Shown: positions 16,815 to 25,356 of the stretch, in pieces
Position numbering within the stretch: the stretch's first letter is position 1
Layout of the letters: every line of letters begins with the position of its first letter
Assembly: GCA_945866505.1 (NCBI GenBank)
Contig: CAMBHH010000019.1
Coordinates: 1 to 25,951, forward strand
Origin: Flavobacterium psychrophilum
GTDB taxonomy: Bacteria; Bacteroidota; Bacteroidia; Flavobacteriales; Flavobacteriaceae
DNA length: 25,951 nucleotides
Direction: 5' to 3'
The notes under the pieces: generated by a model
Seen by the model: the letters and a program-made list of their open reading frames with translations, nothing else
What the model was told of the DNA's origin: nothing
The model's database searches: none
Translations under genes and position numbers: made by a program

Positions 16815-17220
16815 TCATAATCCCGTAATACTTGCCATTACCTGCTTATCGAATAAATTTTCCTTAAAATAGTGGACATTTAGCTTGTAAACAAACTCGT
16901 TTAGGTATAATTTTAGATTTTCCCATTTAATTTTGTAGATATTTACCGGGAAGTTTCTTTTATTCGATTTTTAGGTATGGAGAATCTCTCCATAATCTGC
17001 AATGTCTAATAATTTTGTACTCTTGTCTATAATAAGAATTCTTTTTTCCGACATAGATTCCTGGATTATTTGATTTATTTGTTTCGATGTATTATCTGTT
17101 AAGACCTTTTCTTTAATCTATTTTCAATTAACTGATTTTTCTACCGTTTCAATATCTTCGGAAAGAGTTTACTTGGCGATAATTACAATATTAGCTTTTC
17201 CAATAATGCGGAGAAACCGT
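16815..17220 (-). pseudogene. Degenerate IS1595-family transposase remnant
   Basis: Read on the minus strand, one frame carries a recognisable 3' half of an ISXO2/IS1595-type DDE transposase with several stops. The blocks are KANIVIIAK, a stop, TLSEDIETVEKSVN, two stops, KEKVLTDNTSKQINQIIQES, RILIIDKSTKLLDIADYGEI, a stop, then KRNFPVNIYKIKWENLKLYL followed by NEFVYKLN and HYFKENF. Family members typically have a TDKS..Y.DIADY block, then KW.HIAISNAKRN, and YLNEFCYKLNRRYF near the end; here about 25-30 residues between the IADY and KRNF blocks are missing. After a frameshift the end reads DKQVMASITGL then stop at 16815. The N-terminal zinc ribbon and first catalytic Asp are not found, so the element is truncated and dead. 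Confidence 0.65.
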
Positions 17221-17410
17221 GAAAGTTTATACTTTTCGGGTTTTCTGCTGTTTATTGAGATTTAAATTCTTGAATTAAAGCATAAATGAATATTAAATGA
17301 CTTTGCATTTTTTTATATCAAAGAAAAATAACCTGATTTTTGCAAACGTTTTATTAAAATACGATATCGTTTCAAAACAGCATTTTCTGATTACTTACCA
17401 AAAGTCTTTC
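17221..17410. other. Unassigned sequence between two pseudogenes
   Basis: About 190 bases without a recognisable frame or hairpin. It may contain the missing 5' end of the transposase remnant, too decayed to read. Confidence 0.35.
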
Positions 17411-17934
17411 TATTCTTTCTCTAAATGTATTTGAAAACCGACACCTAAATAGATAGTATTGTTTTGCGTACCATCATTAACTTTATGATTTAGATAATTT
17501 AATGCTACTTCAAGACCTACACTACTATTTAGAAAAAATACTGTTTCCACTTTTACATTAAAATTTTTAACTTTTATATGTACTTAAGTTGTTCGACTAA
17601 ATTCATAGCTTACTTCTGAAAAAACATTAATCAATTTTTCCTTTTATAAAAAAATAATATCTAATAAATGGACCTATTCCGGAAGAATTACTAAGAATAT
17701 ATTTTACAAATGCTAATTCTTCGGAAGTACCCACTGCAAATTTATCAATTACAAAATATCCAATTTTAGGGCTATTTTAAAATCCTTTACTTACACTAGT
17801 AGTGTATCCAAATTTGTAATTATAACTTGAAAATGTTGATCCTCCAACCATCATCCGATTTCCTTGATCTATTTGGGCATTTGAAGAAAACGCTCTAATA
17901 AAGTTACTACAACTAAAATTGTATTGATTTTCAT
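17411..17934 (-). pseudogene. Decayed outer-membrane beta-barrel protein gene
   Basis: On the minus strand a complete small barrel gene can be reconstructed across three frames. It starts with a signal peptide (MKINTILVVVTLL at 17934), then a frameshift near 17890 leads to AFSSNAQ and the mature start IDQGNRMMVGGSTFSSYNYK. TAA at 17777-17779 interrupts, but the same frame continues NSPKIGYFVIDKFAVGTSEE, then LSNSSGIGPFIRYYFFIKGK. A second shift in an A/T run near 17634-17646 leads to INVFSEVSYEFSRTT, a stop at 17584-17586, then VKVETVFFLNSSVGLEVALN and, at the end, NNTIYLGVGFQIHLEKE before the true stop at 17411-17413. The pattern (GG after the signal, IGYFV.DK.A.G, GPF.RYY, a final hydrophobic strand) is that of the ~190-residue outer-membrane beta-barrel proteins common in Flavobacteriia. 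With two shifts and two stops it cannot be functional. Confidence 0.75.
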
Positions 17935-17957
17935 TTTTTATTGATTTTACTTCATTT

Positions 17958-17995
17958 AAAAAACAATTGCATTGTTAGTAATGACAATGCAATTG
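17958..17995 (-). terminator. Strong rho-independent terminator on the minus strand
   Basis: CAATTGCATTGT (17964-17975) and ACAATGCAATTG (17984-17995) are perfect 12-bp arms with an 8-base loop. On the minus strand the stem is followed by six T's (complement of 17958-17963). It would end a transcript coming from 18000 and above, but no minus-strand gene is left there. Confidence 0.6.
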
Positions 17996-18253
17996 AAGTT
18001 GTTTTTATCCTTGCGGATCTAAACATAAATTGTGTCTATACTTTATTTCAAGTCTTAGCCGGAGATTAAGTCTCAGATATTAAAAGCAATTATCTAAAAA
18101 TTAAAAATTCTTTACATTTTCTCCGAACAAATAGTGTACTTAAACGGAATAAAATAACTACATATCGAAAAATTAACCTAATTGTTTGAGGGCATTAATA
18201 TTAGCTAGAAATTCGCATATAATTATTAAAATAACGCTATAAAAAATTCAGAT
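17996..18253. other. Upstream region of the large adhesin gene
   Basis: About 260 bases with no gene. A TTTG at 18183-18186 could be a -33 element, but no good TAnnTTTG follows at the right distance, so the adhesin promoter is not assigned. The minus strand has only a 24-codon frame (17952-18026) that runs through the terminator. Confidence 0.35.
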
Positions 18254-21200
18254 ATGAACTACTCTAGGATGATAACGAGATTGCCAAATTTGTTCGGATT
18301 TTTGATTTTAGCTTTTACTCTTGCGAATATTTCTGTATTTGCTCAGAGTCCAACCGATCCAGCAAAAAACTTTAATATTTTTACATTGGGCAACACTACA
18401 TTGAAAACCAATGAAACTCAAGGTCCGATTGCAATAGGAGGAGACTTAACGATTGAAGGCAGCTATCAAGTTGCTACCAAAAATGCGGGGAACTTTGTTG
18501 TGAATAACGTAAAAATTGGTCTTTTAGTTAACGGAAAAGTGAATTACCAAAGTGGCAGCTCACTACAAGTTAACTCAAACGGATATGTAAAAATCGGTAA
18601 TTCAACTAGTTCAACTGTTTGGTATGCTGATCCAAATAATGCAACTCCGCCTATTAGAATTACACCAAATTCTAATTACAATTCGTCACCCATTATTATG
18701 TTGCAAGCAAATGCTCCAACTTTAGGAGTAAGTGTAAACAACAACCCTGTTTTTCAGTCTAATTTATTAGATTTTGCAAGTGCTTTTCAAAATATGAAGG
18801 CTTCATCGCTAAGCATATCTCAAAATACACCAAACGTACAGTTGACCACTCCCAACGGTCAGTCAATTCCAAATACAAACCTACCAAATCAAGTAAAAAT
18901 TAATTTACAAAATGGTCTTAATTACTGGAACATCACAGCGGCAGATTTGAATGCTGTTCAAGTTTTGGATTTCACCAGCAACAAACCAACGGCTACAAAA
19001 GTTTTAATAATTAATGTGGACGCGGCGGGAACTTTCGATTGGAAAGTATGGAATCAAACAGGAATTAGCTTTGAAAATTGTCCATATATTATGTATAATT
19101 TTTATAATACTACCAAACTAAACATCACAAACGGTTCAGGAATCAAAGGAACAGTTTTCGCACCATTTGCTGACATCGCAAAAGGATCAGGAAATCAATC
19201 CAATATTGAAGGTCAGGTAATTGCAAATAGTTTTAGCCACTCAGGTGGAGCAGTGCATTATGCGATATTCTCTCCAGCAGCTGCAGGTGTGGCGCCAACT
19301 GCGAACTGCTCTGTTGCCAATGCAATCCAATGTTTAGCTGGCAATTCGTTTAATTTCACAAATACTACAACACCAATACAAGCTAATTTACCGCTTACTT
19401 ATCTTTGGGAATTTGGAGATGGAACCACGAGTACCGCTGAGAATCCTACAAAAGTTTATGCGTCTGCAGGAGCTTACATTGTAAAACTTACCGCTACAAA
19501 TGGTAAAGGGTCTAGTTCAAAAACAGTAATAACAAATGTAAATAGCGCAACCAACGCTTCTGTTAGCCAATCGACCTTATTGAATGTAGTTGGCTCGGTA
19601 ACCAAAAAATTTGTATTGAATAATAGTTCAGGATTTACAAATTATTCTTGGTCGGTATCGAATGGTGGAACTGGATTGTTTTCCAATCAAAGCATAGTAA
19701 ACTTTGCATTTACGCAAGTTGGAGTTTACCAAGTAATAGTAACTGCTACAAATGACAAAGGTTGCTCCAGTACGACCATCATACCGGTATCAATCGATGC
19801 TATTGTACCTGGTGTTGCTCCGACTGCAAATTTCTCTGTTGCTAATTCAACCCAATGTTTAGCGACCAATTCATTTAATTTTGCAAATACAACAACCCCG
19901 ATACAAGCAAATTTACCGCTTACTTATTTTTGGGATTTTGCAGATGGAACCACAAGTACAGCTGAAAATCCAATAAAAGTATATTCAGTTGCGGGATCAT
20001 ATAGTGTAAAGCTGACCGCTACAAATAGCCTAGGGTCAAATACAAAAGCAATGAAAGTAATGGTAGTTACTGCCACCAGCGCTGCTGTTAGCCAATCGAC
20101 CTTGTCGAAAGTAAATGGTGTAATAACCAAAAAATTTGTATTAAATAATAGCTTCGGATTTACAAATTATTCTTGGTCGGTATCGAATGGCGGAACAGGA
20201 TTGTTTTCGAATCAAAGTACAGTAAACTTTGAATTTACACAAGCAGGAGTTTATCAAGTAATAGTAACTGGGATAGATGATAAAGGCTGCTCAAGTACAA
20301 CTATAATACCTGTATCTATTTCATTTACAGATGTGGGTATCGCTCCAACTGCAGATTTTTCTATTGACAATTCAACCCAATGTTTAGCAACCAATTCTTT
20401 TAATTTCACCAATGCTACAACGCCAATCCAAGCGAATCTGCCGTTTACTTATCTTTGGGTTTTTGGAGATGGAACAACAAGCACGTCTTTGAATCCGACA
20501 AAAGTTTATTCGGTTGCAGGAACTTACAGTGTAAGGCTGACTGCTACAAATAGTATTGGGTCTAGTACAAAAGCAGTAACCGTAGCGGTAAATAGCTCAA
20601 CTAGCGCTTTTGTTAGCCAATCAACCTTGTCGAAAACGGCTGGTTCGATAACCAAAAAAATTGTTTTGAATAATAGTTTAGATTTTGCTAATTATACATG
20701 GTCAGTATCCAATGGTGGAACAGGATTATTTTCGAATCAAAGTGCGGTAAACTTTGTGTTTACTCAAGCGGGAGTTTATCAAGTAACAATAACTGGAGTA
20801 AATACTAAAGGTTGCTCAAGTACAACCATAATACCAGTGTCTATTTTAACGGAAGATGTTGGTATCGCTCCAACTGCAAATTTCACTATTGCCAATTTAA
20901 GTCAATGTTTAGCAACCAATTCTTTTAAATTCAACGATACTACAACTCCAATCCAAGCTAGCTTACCATTAACTTATCTTTGGGAATTCGGAGATGGAAC
21001 AACAAGTACAGATGCAAGTCCAACAAAAGTGTATTCCGCTGCGGGAACTTACAGTGTAAAGCTTACCGCTACAAATAGTATAGGCTCTAGTGCTAAAACA
21101 GTACCAGTAACAGTAAATAGTTCAACAGATGCAATCGTTAATCAATCGACCCTATCAAGTGCTGCTGGTTTGATAACCAAACAATTTGTATTGAGTAATA

Positions 21201-23620
21201 ACTCAGCATTTACAAATTATTCGTGGTCAGTATCGAATGGTGGAACTGGATTGTTTTCGAATCAAAGTACAGTAAATTTTGTATTTGCTCAAGCAGGAGT
21301 TTATCAAGTAACGCTAACAGGAGTAAATACTAGTGGTTGCTCAAGTACGACTATAATCCCTGTATCTATTTCAACTGTAGATGTTGGTGTTGCTCCAACG
21401 GCAGATTTCACTGTTGCCAATGCCAGCCAATGTTTAGCAACCAATTCTTTTGATTTCGCCAATGCTACAACGCCAGTGCAAGCTGGTTTACCGCTTACTT
21501 ATTTTTGGGAATTTGGAGATGGAACAACAAGTACATTTATGAGTCCAACAAAAGTCTATTCGGTTCCAGGGACTTACAATGTAAAACTTACAGCTACTAA
21601 TAGCATAGGGTCTAATTCAAAAATTACACAAGTAATAGTAAATAGTTCAACAGATGCAATAGTTAACCAATCGACCCTATCAAATGCAGCTGGAACGCTC
21701 ACCAAACAATTTGTTTTGAGTAATACCATAGATTTCACAAATTATTCCTGGTCGGTATCAAATGGTGGAACTGGATTGTTTTCGAATCAAAGTACAGTAA
21801 ACTTTGCATTTACGCAAGCGGGATATTATGAAGTTACAGTAACAGGCGTAAATGCTAAAGGTTGTTCAAACACAACCGTAATACCATTGACAATTGCGTC
21901 AAACGAGGTAAATACCGGCAATTCTGGTGGTCTAGAAAGCGAAAGCCTAGGAGATATTATGTCGAAGCAATACGTTTCACGTAAGATGCAAAGTATTCCT
22001 ACGGAATTCGTTAAAAGTGATGCGGTTCGATTTGACAAGAGTAAATTGATAAATAATTCAACCGCTGTTCAACGTACCACTAAAGAATTCTCAATGGCAC
22101 AAATGTTTCCCGCCAATTTGCAAACGGGTGATGTTGCTCATATCACTTCTCCAACAGATATTTTAGATTATACAATTGCACAAGAAGTATTAAGTGTCGA
22201 TTTCTCTCTTCAAGGAGCTACAAAAGCAGTAGTCTTGGGAGTTCGTACCAAAGACAGGGTTTATAACCATACAAAAGCTTCTTGCGATAGACTAAAAAGT
22301 GCTGAAATTCTAAATGTAAAAACTATAAAGGTAGGTGGTTATAACTTCTTGATGCAAGCTATTAAACAAAGAAATAATGTTACAGAATATGCAATTTCCT
22401 TTTGCATCGGTAAAAATTACAGTGATTCTGAATATACATTACAGTCGAATTGGTTTGTAAAAGAATTTACTCCTTTTAAAGATGTTTACAACTTCCAAGT
22501 TTGGGCAACCTTGCCAGAACAAACTACCAAATTAGTTAACGACATTTTGAACAATATAAAGTCTTCTATGCCTCTGACTCAAAGGGAAATTCAAAAACTT
22601 CCAAAAACCTTTGCATCAAAAGTTACCAGAGAAGGAAATGAACTTGTTTTGAAATTAAAAAGTACTGAGACACAAAAATCTATAGAAATAACTATGGATC
22701 AGAATTACAGCGAAACGAATGGCTTTACAGAAAGATACAATCCATTGAAATCTGAAATCAATCAAACCATCCGCTTGAACGTTGCAGATGCTTATGAATT
22801 TGATGGCTTGATCAAAGTAGAAGGAGAGATTCAAGATGCTTTTTATCACGCAGATGGAAATTGGGGATTGGATTATGATTCAAAATACACCCTGATTAAT
22901 AACTATAGAGTTTCAAATAATCTAGACCGAGTTGCTACTGAAGATGACCTGCTAATTAATAGGAATGTACATTTAGAGGTGTTTAGCGAAGATGATTATG
23001 CCACATTATACAAATCATTATTACCAGGACAACAGCCTGCAGATTACAATGAATATAAATATGTATCTTTTACAGCAAAAGGAAGCGGATTGATCGAATT
23101 AGGATTAATCAAATCTTCGGTTGAAAATTGGAAACACCAATATAAAGCAATGATTAATATCGGTGAAGAAGAACAAACTTATTATGTACCTTTTAAGTTT
23201 TTTACCTCTTCAAAATCAACTGAAAAAATTAATGCAAATGATTTAACAATGCTAACTTTCACATTTTTGCCAGTAGAAGCGAAAAATAAAAATTTAGATT
23301 TGACAATTAGCGATGTGAAATTCACTAAAAAAGCTCCAGAAGGATACGAAGATTTATTGCACACTATGAAAAATGAATTTTTAGTGTATCCTAATCCTTC
23401 GTTAGGAAATGTGAAATGTGTGTTGTTTAGCGATATTACTACAACTGCAACTGTTTCGCTATATGATATGACAGGAAAAGTAGTATATTCTTCAAATGTA
23501 AAATTAAATGAAGGAAAAAATGAATTAGACTTCAATTTTAATGTTCCAAAAGGCGTTATGCTGCTAGACATAAAAAACGAAAAAACTAGCTTTGGGAAAT
23601 CGAAAATAGTTTTTAAATAA
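18254..23620 (+). CDS. Giant T9SS-secreted adhesin: choice-of-anchor A domain, five PKD/Ig units, sorting domain
   Basis: A 1788-residue secreted or surface protein. A signal peptide (about 1-30) is cut before QSPTDPAKNF. Residues ~32-340 match the choice-of-anchor A / collagen-binding-like adhesive domain: FNIFTLGNTTLKTNETQGPI then AIGGDLTI early on, and GIKGTVFAPFADIAKGSGNQ, IEGQVIANSF near its end. Five tandem units of exactly 175 residues follow, starting at codons 346, 521, 696, 871 and 1046 with VAPTA or IAPTA. Each has a PKD domain (LTYLWEFGDGTTST...KVYS..G.Y.VKLTATN) and a second Ig-like half (NYSWSVSNGGTGLFSNQS, then GCSSTTIIPVSI). The region ~1221-1705 is not repetitive and I recognise no family in it. 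The end (~1707-1788) is a type A sorting domain (FLVYPNPSLGNV, VSLYDMTGKVVY). It probably mediates adhesion to surfaces or matrix polysaccharide. It is a single-gene unit closed by a terminator at 23642-23672. Confidence 0.92.
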   Translation: MNYSRMITRLPNLFGFLILAFTLANISVFAQSPTDPAKNFNIFTLGNTTLKTNETQGPIAIGGDLTIEGSYQVATKNAGNFVVNNVKIGLLVNGKVNYQSGSSLQVNSNGYVKIGNSTSSTVWYADPNNATPPIRITPNSNYNSSPIIMLQANAPTLGVSVNNNPVFQSNLLDFASAFQNMKASSLSISQNTPNVQLTTPNGQSIPNTNLPNQVKINLQNGLNYWNITAADLNAVQVLDFTSNKPTATKVLIINVDAAGTFDWKVWNQTGISFENCPYIMYNFYNTTKLNITNGSGIKGTVFAPFADIAKGSGNQSNIEGQVIANSFSHSGGAVHYAIFSPAAAGVAPTANCSVANAIQCLAGNSFNFTNTTTPIQANLPLTYLWEFGDGTTSTAENPTKVYASAGAYIVKLTATNGKGSSSKTVITNVNSATNASVSQSTLLNVVGSVTKKFVLNNSSGFTNYSWSVSNGGTGLFSNQSIVNFAFTQVGVYQVIVTATNDKGCSSTTIIPVSIDAIVPGVAPTANFSVANSTQCLATNSFNFANTTTPIQANLPLTYFWDFADGTTSTAENPIKVYSVAGSYSVKLTATNSLGSNTKAMKVMVVTATSAAVSQSTLSKVNGVITKKFVLNNSFGFTNYSWSVSNGGTGLFSNQSTVNFEFTQAGVYQVIVTGIDDKGCSSTTIIPVSISFTDVGIAPTADFSIDNSTQCLATNSFNFTNATTPIQANLPFTYLWVFGDGTTSTSLNPTKVYSVAGTYSVRLTATNSIGSSTKAVTVAVNSSTSAFVSQSTLSKTAGSITKKIVLNNSLDFANYTWSVSNGGTGLFSNQSAVNFVFTQAGVYQVTITGVNTKGCSSTTIIPVSILTEDVGIAPTANFTIANLSQCLATNSFKFNDTTTPIQASLPLTYLWEFGDGTTSTDASPTKVYSAAGTYSVKLTATNSIGSSAKTVPVTVNSSTDAIVNQSTLSSAAGLITKQFVLSNNSAFTNYSWSVSNGGTGLFSNQSTVNFVFAQAGVYQVTLTGVNTSGCSSTTIIPVSISTVDVGVAPTADFTVANASQCLATNSFDFANATTPVQAGLPLTYFWEFGDGTTSTFMSPTKVYSVPGTYNVKLTATNSIGSNSKITQVIVNSSTDAIVNQSTLSNAAGTLTKQFVLSNTIDFTNYSWSVSNGGTGLFSNQSTVNFAFTQAGYYEVTVTGVNAKGCSNTTVIPLTIASNEVNTGNSGGLESESLGDIMSKQYVSRKMQSIPTEFVKSDAVRFDKSKLINNSTAVQRTTKEFSMAQMFPANLQTGDVAHITSPTDILDYTIAQEVLSVDFSLQGATKAVVLGVRTKDRVYNHTKASCDRLKSAEILNVKTIKVGGYNFLMQAIKQRNNVTEYAISFCIGKNYSDSEYTLQSNWFVKEFTPFKDVYNFQVWATLPEQTTKLVNDILNNIKSSMPLTQREIQKLPKTFASKVTREGNELVLKLKSTETQKSIEITMDQNYSETNGFTERYNPLKSEINQTIRLNVADAYEFDGLIKVEGEIQDAFYHADGNWGLDYDSKYTLINNYRVSNNLDRVATEDDLLINRNVHLEVFSEDDYATLYKSLLPGQQPADYNEYKYVSFTAKGSGLIELGLIKSSVENWKHQYKAMINIGEEEQTYYVPFKFFTSSKSTEKINANDLTMLTFTFLPVEAKNKNLDLTISDVKFTKKAPEGYEDLLHTMKNEFLVYPNPSLGNVKCVLFSDITTTATVSLYDMTGKVVYSSNVKLNEGKNELDFNFNVPKGVMLLDIKNEKTSFGKSKIVFK
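19289..21913 (+). repeat. Five 525-bp in-frame tandem repeats in the adhesin gene
   Basis: Unit starts are at 19289, 19814, 20339, 20864 and 21389, spaced by 525 bases each time with no net indel. The block encoding YSWSVSNGGTGLFSNQS is nearly the same in every copy at DNA level, while the linkers between units and parts of the PKD half differ. Such a layout allows copy-number change by recombination. Confidence 0.88.
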
Positions 23621-23641
23621 GATTTTTACCAAGTAATGATT

Positions 23642-23672
23642 AAACCAGCAAATTAAATTGTTGGTTTTTTTT
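23642..23672 (+). terminator. Rho-independent terminator of the adhesin gene
   Basis: AAACCAGCAA (23642-23651) pairs with TTGTTGGTTT (23658-23667) over ten positions, one of them G-U, with a 6-base loop and a T-run continuing to 23672. It lies 21 bases after the stop codon. Confidence 0.8.
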
Positions 23673-23750
23673 GTTAAAAATAGTATTGCCGCATAACAAA
23701 TTTTCAATCTATTTCTTAAAAAAGCTGCGTCTTAAAAACTTTTTTTGGAA

Positions 23751-23888
23751 ATGAAATCAAGAATTCGACCTAGTAAAAAATACAAAAAAGTAGTTTGGCT
23801 TCTTTTTGGTTTAACAGTTCTAAAAAGAGTTCGTCTGCTGCAGAAAAATGCAAGGTTTTGGTCTCGTGATTGGCAAAATAAAAACTAA
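23751..23888 (+). CDS. Possible 45-residue basic protein, unrecognised
   Basis: A short frame from ATG to TAA: it begins MKSRIRPSKKYKKVVWLLFG and ends NARFWSRDWQNKN. It is very basic with three Trp residues, and one short hydrophobic stretch (VVWLLFGLTVL) flanked by lysines and arginines could touch a membrane. No promoter or ribosome site was recognised, and the opposite strand is also open, so this may be chance or the shadow of a decayed minus-strand gene. Confidence 0.2.
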   Translation: MKSRIRPSKKYKKVVWLLFGLTVLKRVRLLQKNARFWSRDWQNKN

Positions 23889-24054
23889 AATAAAGTAAAA
23901 TTATATTTTTATTGAATTGCAGTAGCTAGCTCCTAAAGCATATTAAATATAACTGCTATTTGTTCGTGATTAACATTATTTGCTATTTACAAAGAGCTCT
24001 ATGTGTAAAGCTAATCTTTTTTTTCATCAATTCTCGTCAAATATGGCATAATAA

Positions 24055-24079
24055 TCCCGAAATTAGCAATGTTTCGGGA
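24055..24079. terminator. 8-bp perfect hairpin, possible terminator of a lost gene
   Basis: TCCCGAAA and TTTCGGGA enclose a 9-base loop. The GC-rich stem base is unusual in this AT-rich gap. On the plus strand it is followed by TAAAATAGATTTTTAG, so the T-run is poor. Confidence 0.3.
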
Positions 24080-24239
24080 TAAAATAGATTTTTAGAAAAA
24101 TGATGTCTTACTAATCCTTTGTTCGCACTTGCGAATCAGATTTTACATCAATTTATATACTTTTGCTTAGTTCTTTATCTAAAGTATTTGTTTTTTTATC
24201 TTTTTTTATCATAATTCTTATAAAAAAAATTCAAATAAT

Positions 24240-24269
24240 TTTGTATAAATAAATTAGACGCTATCTTTG
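24240..24269 (+). promoter_or_regulatory. Consensus Bacteroidota promoter upstream of the IS remnant
   Basis: TTTG (24240-24243), 18 bases, then TATCTTTG (24262-24269): both elements and the spacing fit TTG-N17-23-TAnnTTTG. Transcription would begin near 24276, but the only thing downstream is a dead transposase gene. Confidence 0.5.
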
Positions 24270-24384
24270 TAAGCAATAATTAGAAGTTTATTTTAAAATT
24301 TCAGGTTCAGGCATTTAGGTCGCCCAAAAACGAAAATGGTATTACCTTTGTCAAATGAGTATAAGGTAGAAATTTATAGGTGTG

Positions 24385-25147
24385 AATTCAAAAATATTTA
24401 ACTAGCGATTTAACGAAGATGAAGACTGTTATGAATACCTTTCGTTAATCAAATGGGAAAATAGTTTTGTGTGCAGAAAGTGTAATTAAGATAAACATTA
24501 TAAAGGGAAAAAACCATTTTCGAAACGCTGTTTAAGATGAAAGTCCGACAACAAATACGATTTTCGAGAAACTAAAGTTTCCAATTTTGATAGCTTTTCA
24601 TATCGTATTTAAAATAAGTGCTAAGAAAAAGGGTATGTTCTCAATGGAGTTGAGTAATTAATTTGAGCTTCGTCAAAAGACCTGTTGAACATTTAAACAA
24701 AAGGTACAACAAGTGATCAAAAGTAGTCTTAAAAGTCCACTAACTGGGCTTGTTCACGCAGATGAGTTTGTTGTAGTAGGATCAGAAGAAGGTAAAAAAG
24801 GAAGAAGCAAAGGTGCTAAAAAAACAATAGTTCTTGCACTTGAAATAGTAGAAGATGGAGTTGGTAGAGCTTATGCTGAGGTTATTGAAAATTCTTCGGC
24901 AAAAGAATTAGCTTCTTTTTTGAGGAAATATGTTTCTAATGATGCGGAAATAATTTCTGATAAATGGAAAGGATGTACAGCGTTGAAAATGGAATTTACA
25001 AAACTCAAACAAGTTGCTTCTGATGAAGGAAACAATTTTAAAGAATTGCATATTCATATAATGAATATCAAAGGTTGGTTAAGAGGAATTCATTATCATT
25101 GCAGCAAAGAACATATGCAGGATTACCAGAATGAATACCATAGATAA
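24385..25147 (+). pseudogene. Degenerate IS1595-family (ISXO2-like) transposase
   Basis: Two frames join into one transposase. Frame one (to about 24540) has the N-terminal zinc-ribbon part: RFNEDEDCYEYLSLIKWENS, then FVCRKCN and KGKKPFSKRCLR, with stops at 24403-24405, 24487-24489 and 24538-24540. After a shift near 24540, frame two reads TNTIFEKLKFPILIAFHIVF, KISAKKKGMFSMELSN, a stop (24659-24661), FELRQKTC, a stop (24686-24688), then an open run from 24713: LTGLVHADEFVVVGSEEGKK with the first catalytic Asp, AEIISDKWKG with the second, and ELHIHIMNIKGWLRGIHYHC, SKEHMQDYQNEYH before the stop at 25145-25147. Intact relatives continue beyond DEYH with about 30 more residues, so the 3' end is also lost. 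The open 144-codon stretch could be mistaken for a gene, but it lacks the N terminus. No terminal inverted repeats could be fixed. Confidence 0.85.
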
Positions 25148-25356
25148 CGAGGGTGCTTTAAGCGCATATACCTATAATTTAATATTGCTCAGCATAAATA
25201 GACTAATTTTAAATTGAACATTATATCACAAAAAGAAATTCTTTAAAAAAATTAATTTTGGGGCAAAAATCGATTATTAAGTCTTCTATAAATTAGAGTT
25301 TTAGGAATGGACTCAATGGTAATTTTATAACATAAATATTTAAAAAAAATAAAAAT

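Larger units (their letters stand above)
23621..24239. other. Intergenic region downstream of the adhesin
   Basis: No confident gene. Besides the terminator it holds a 45-codon plus-strand frame (23751-23888) and an inverted repeat TCCCGAAA (24055-24062) / TTTCGGGA (24072-24079). The minus strand opposite the small frame also reads without stops for over 30 codons (ETKTLHFSAADELFLELLNQ), so the strand of any real gene or remnant is unclear. Confidence 0.4.

Noticed and set aside
17952..18026. 24-codon minus-strand frame that resembles a signal peptide
   Set aside because: Its hydrophobic part is encoded by the stem of the 12-bp terminator hairpin, so the resemblance is best explained by that structure.
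19289..21913. Regularly spaced repeats considered as a CRISPR-like array
   Set aside because: The 525-base units are in-frame protein repeats without short direct repeats and unique spacers.
23182..23571. 129-codon minus-strand frame inside the adhesin gene
   Set aside because: It lies opposite the C-terminal part of a clear T9SS protein and does not resemble any protein.
24320..25275. Imperfect inverted ends around the IS remnant (GCCCAAAAACG at left, complement of GGGGCAAAAATCG at right)
   Set aside because: Only about nine positions agree, no target duplication is visible, and the transposase is truncated, so element borders cannot be fixed.
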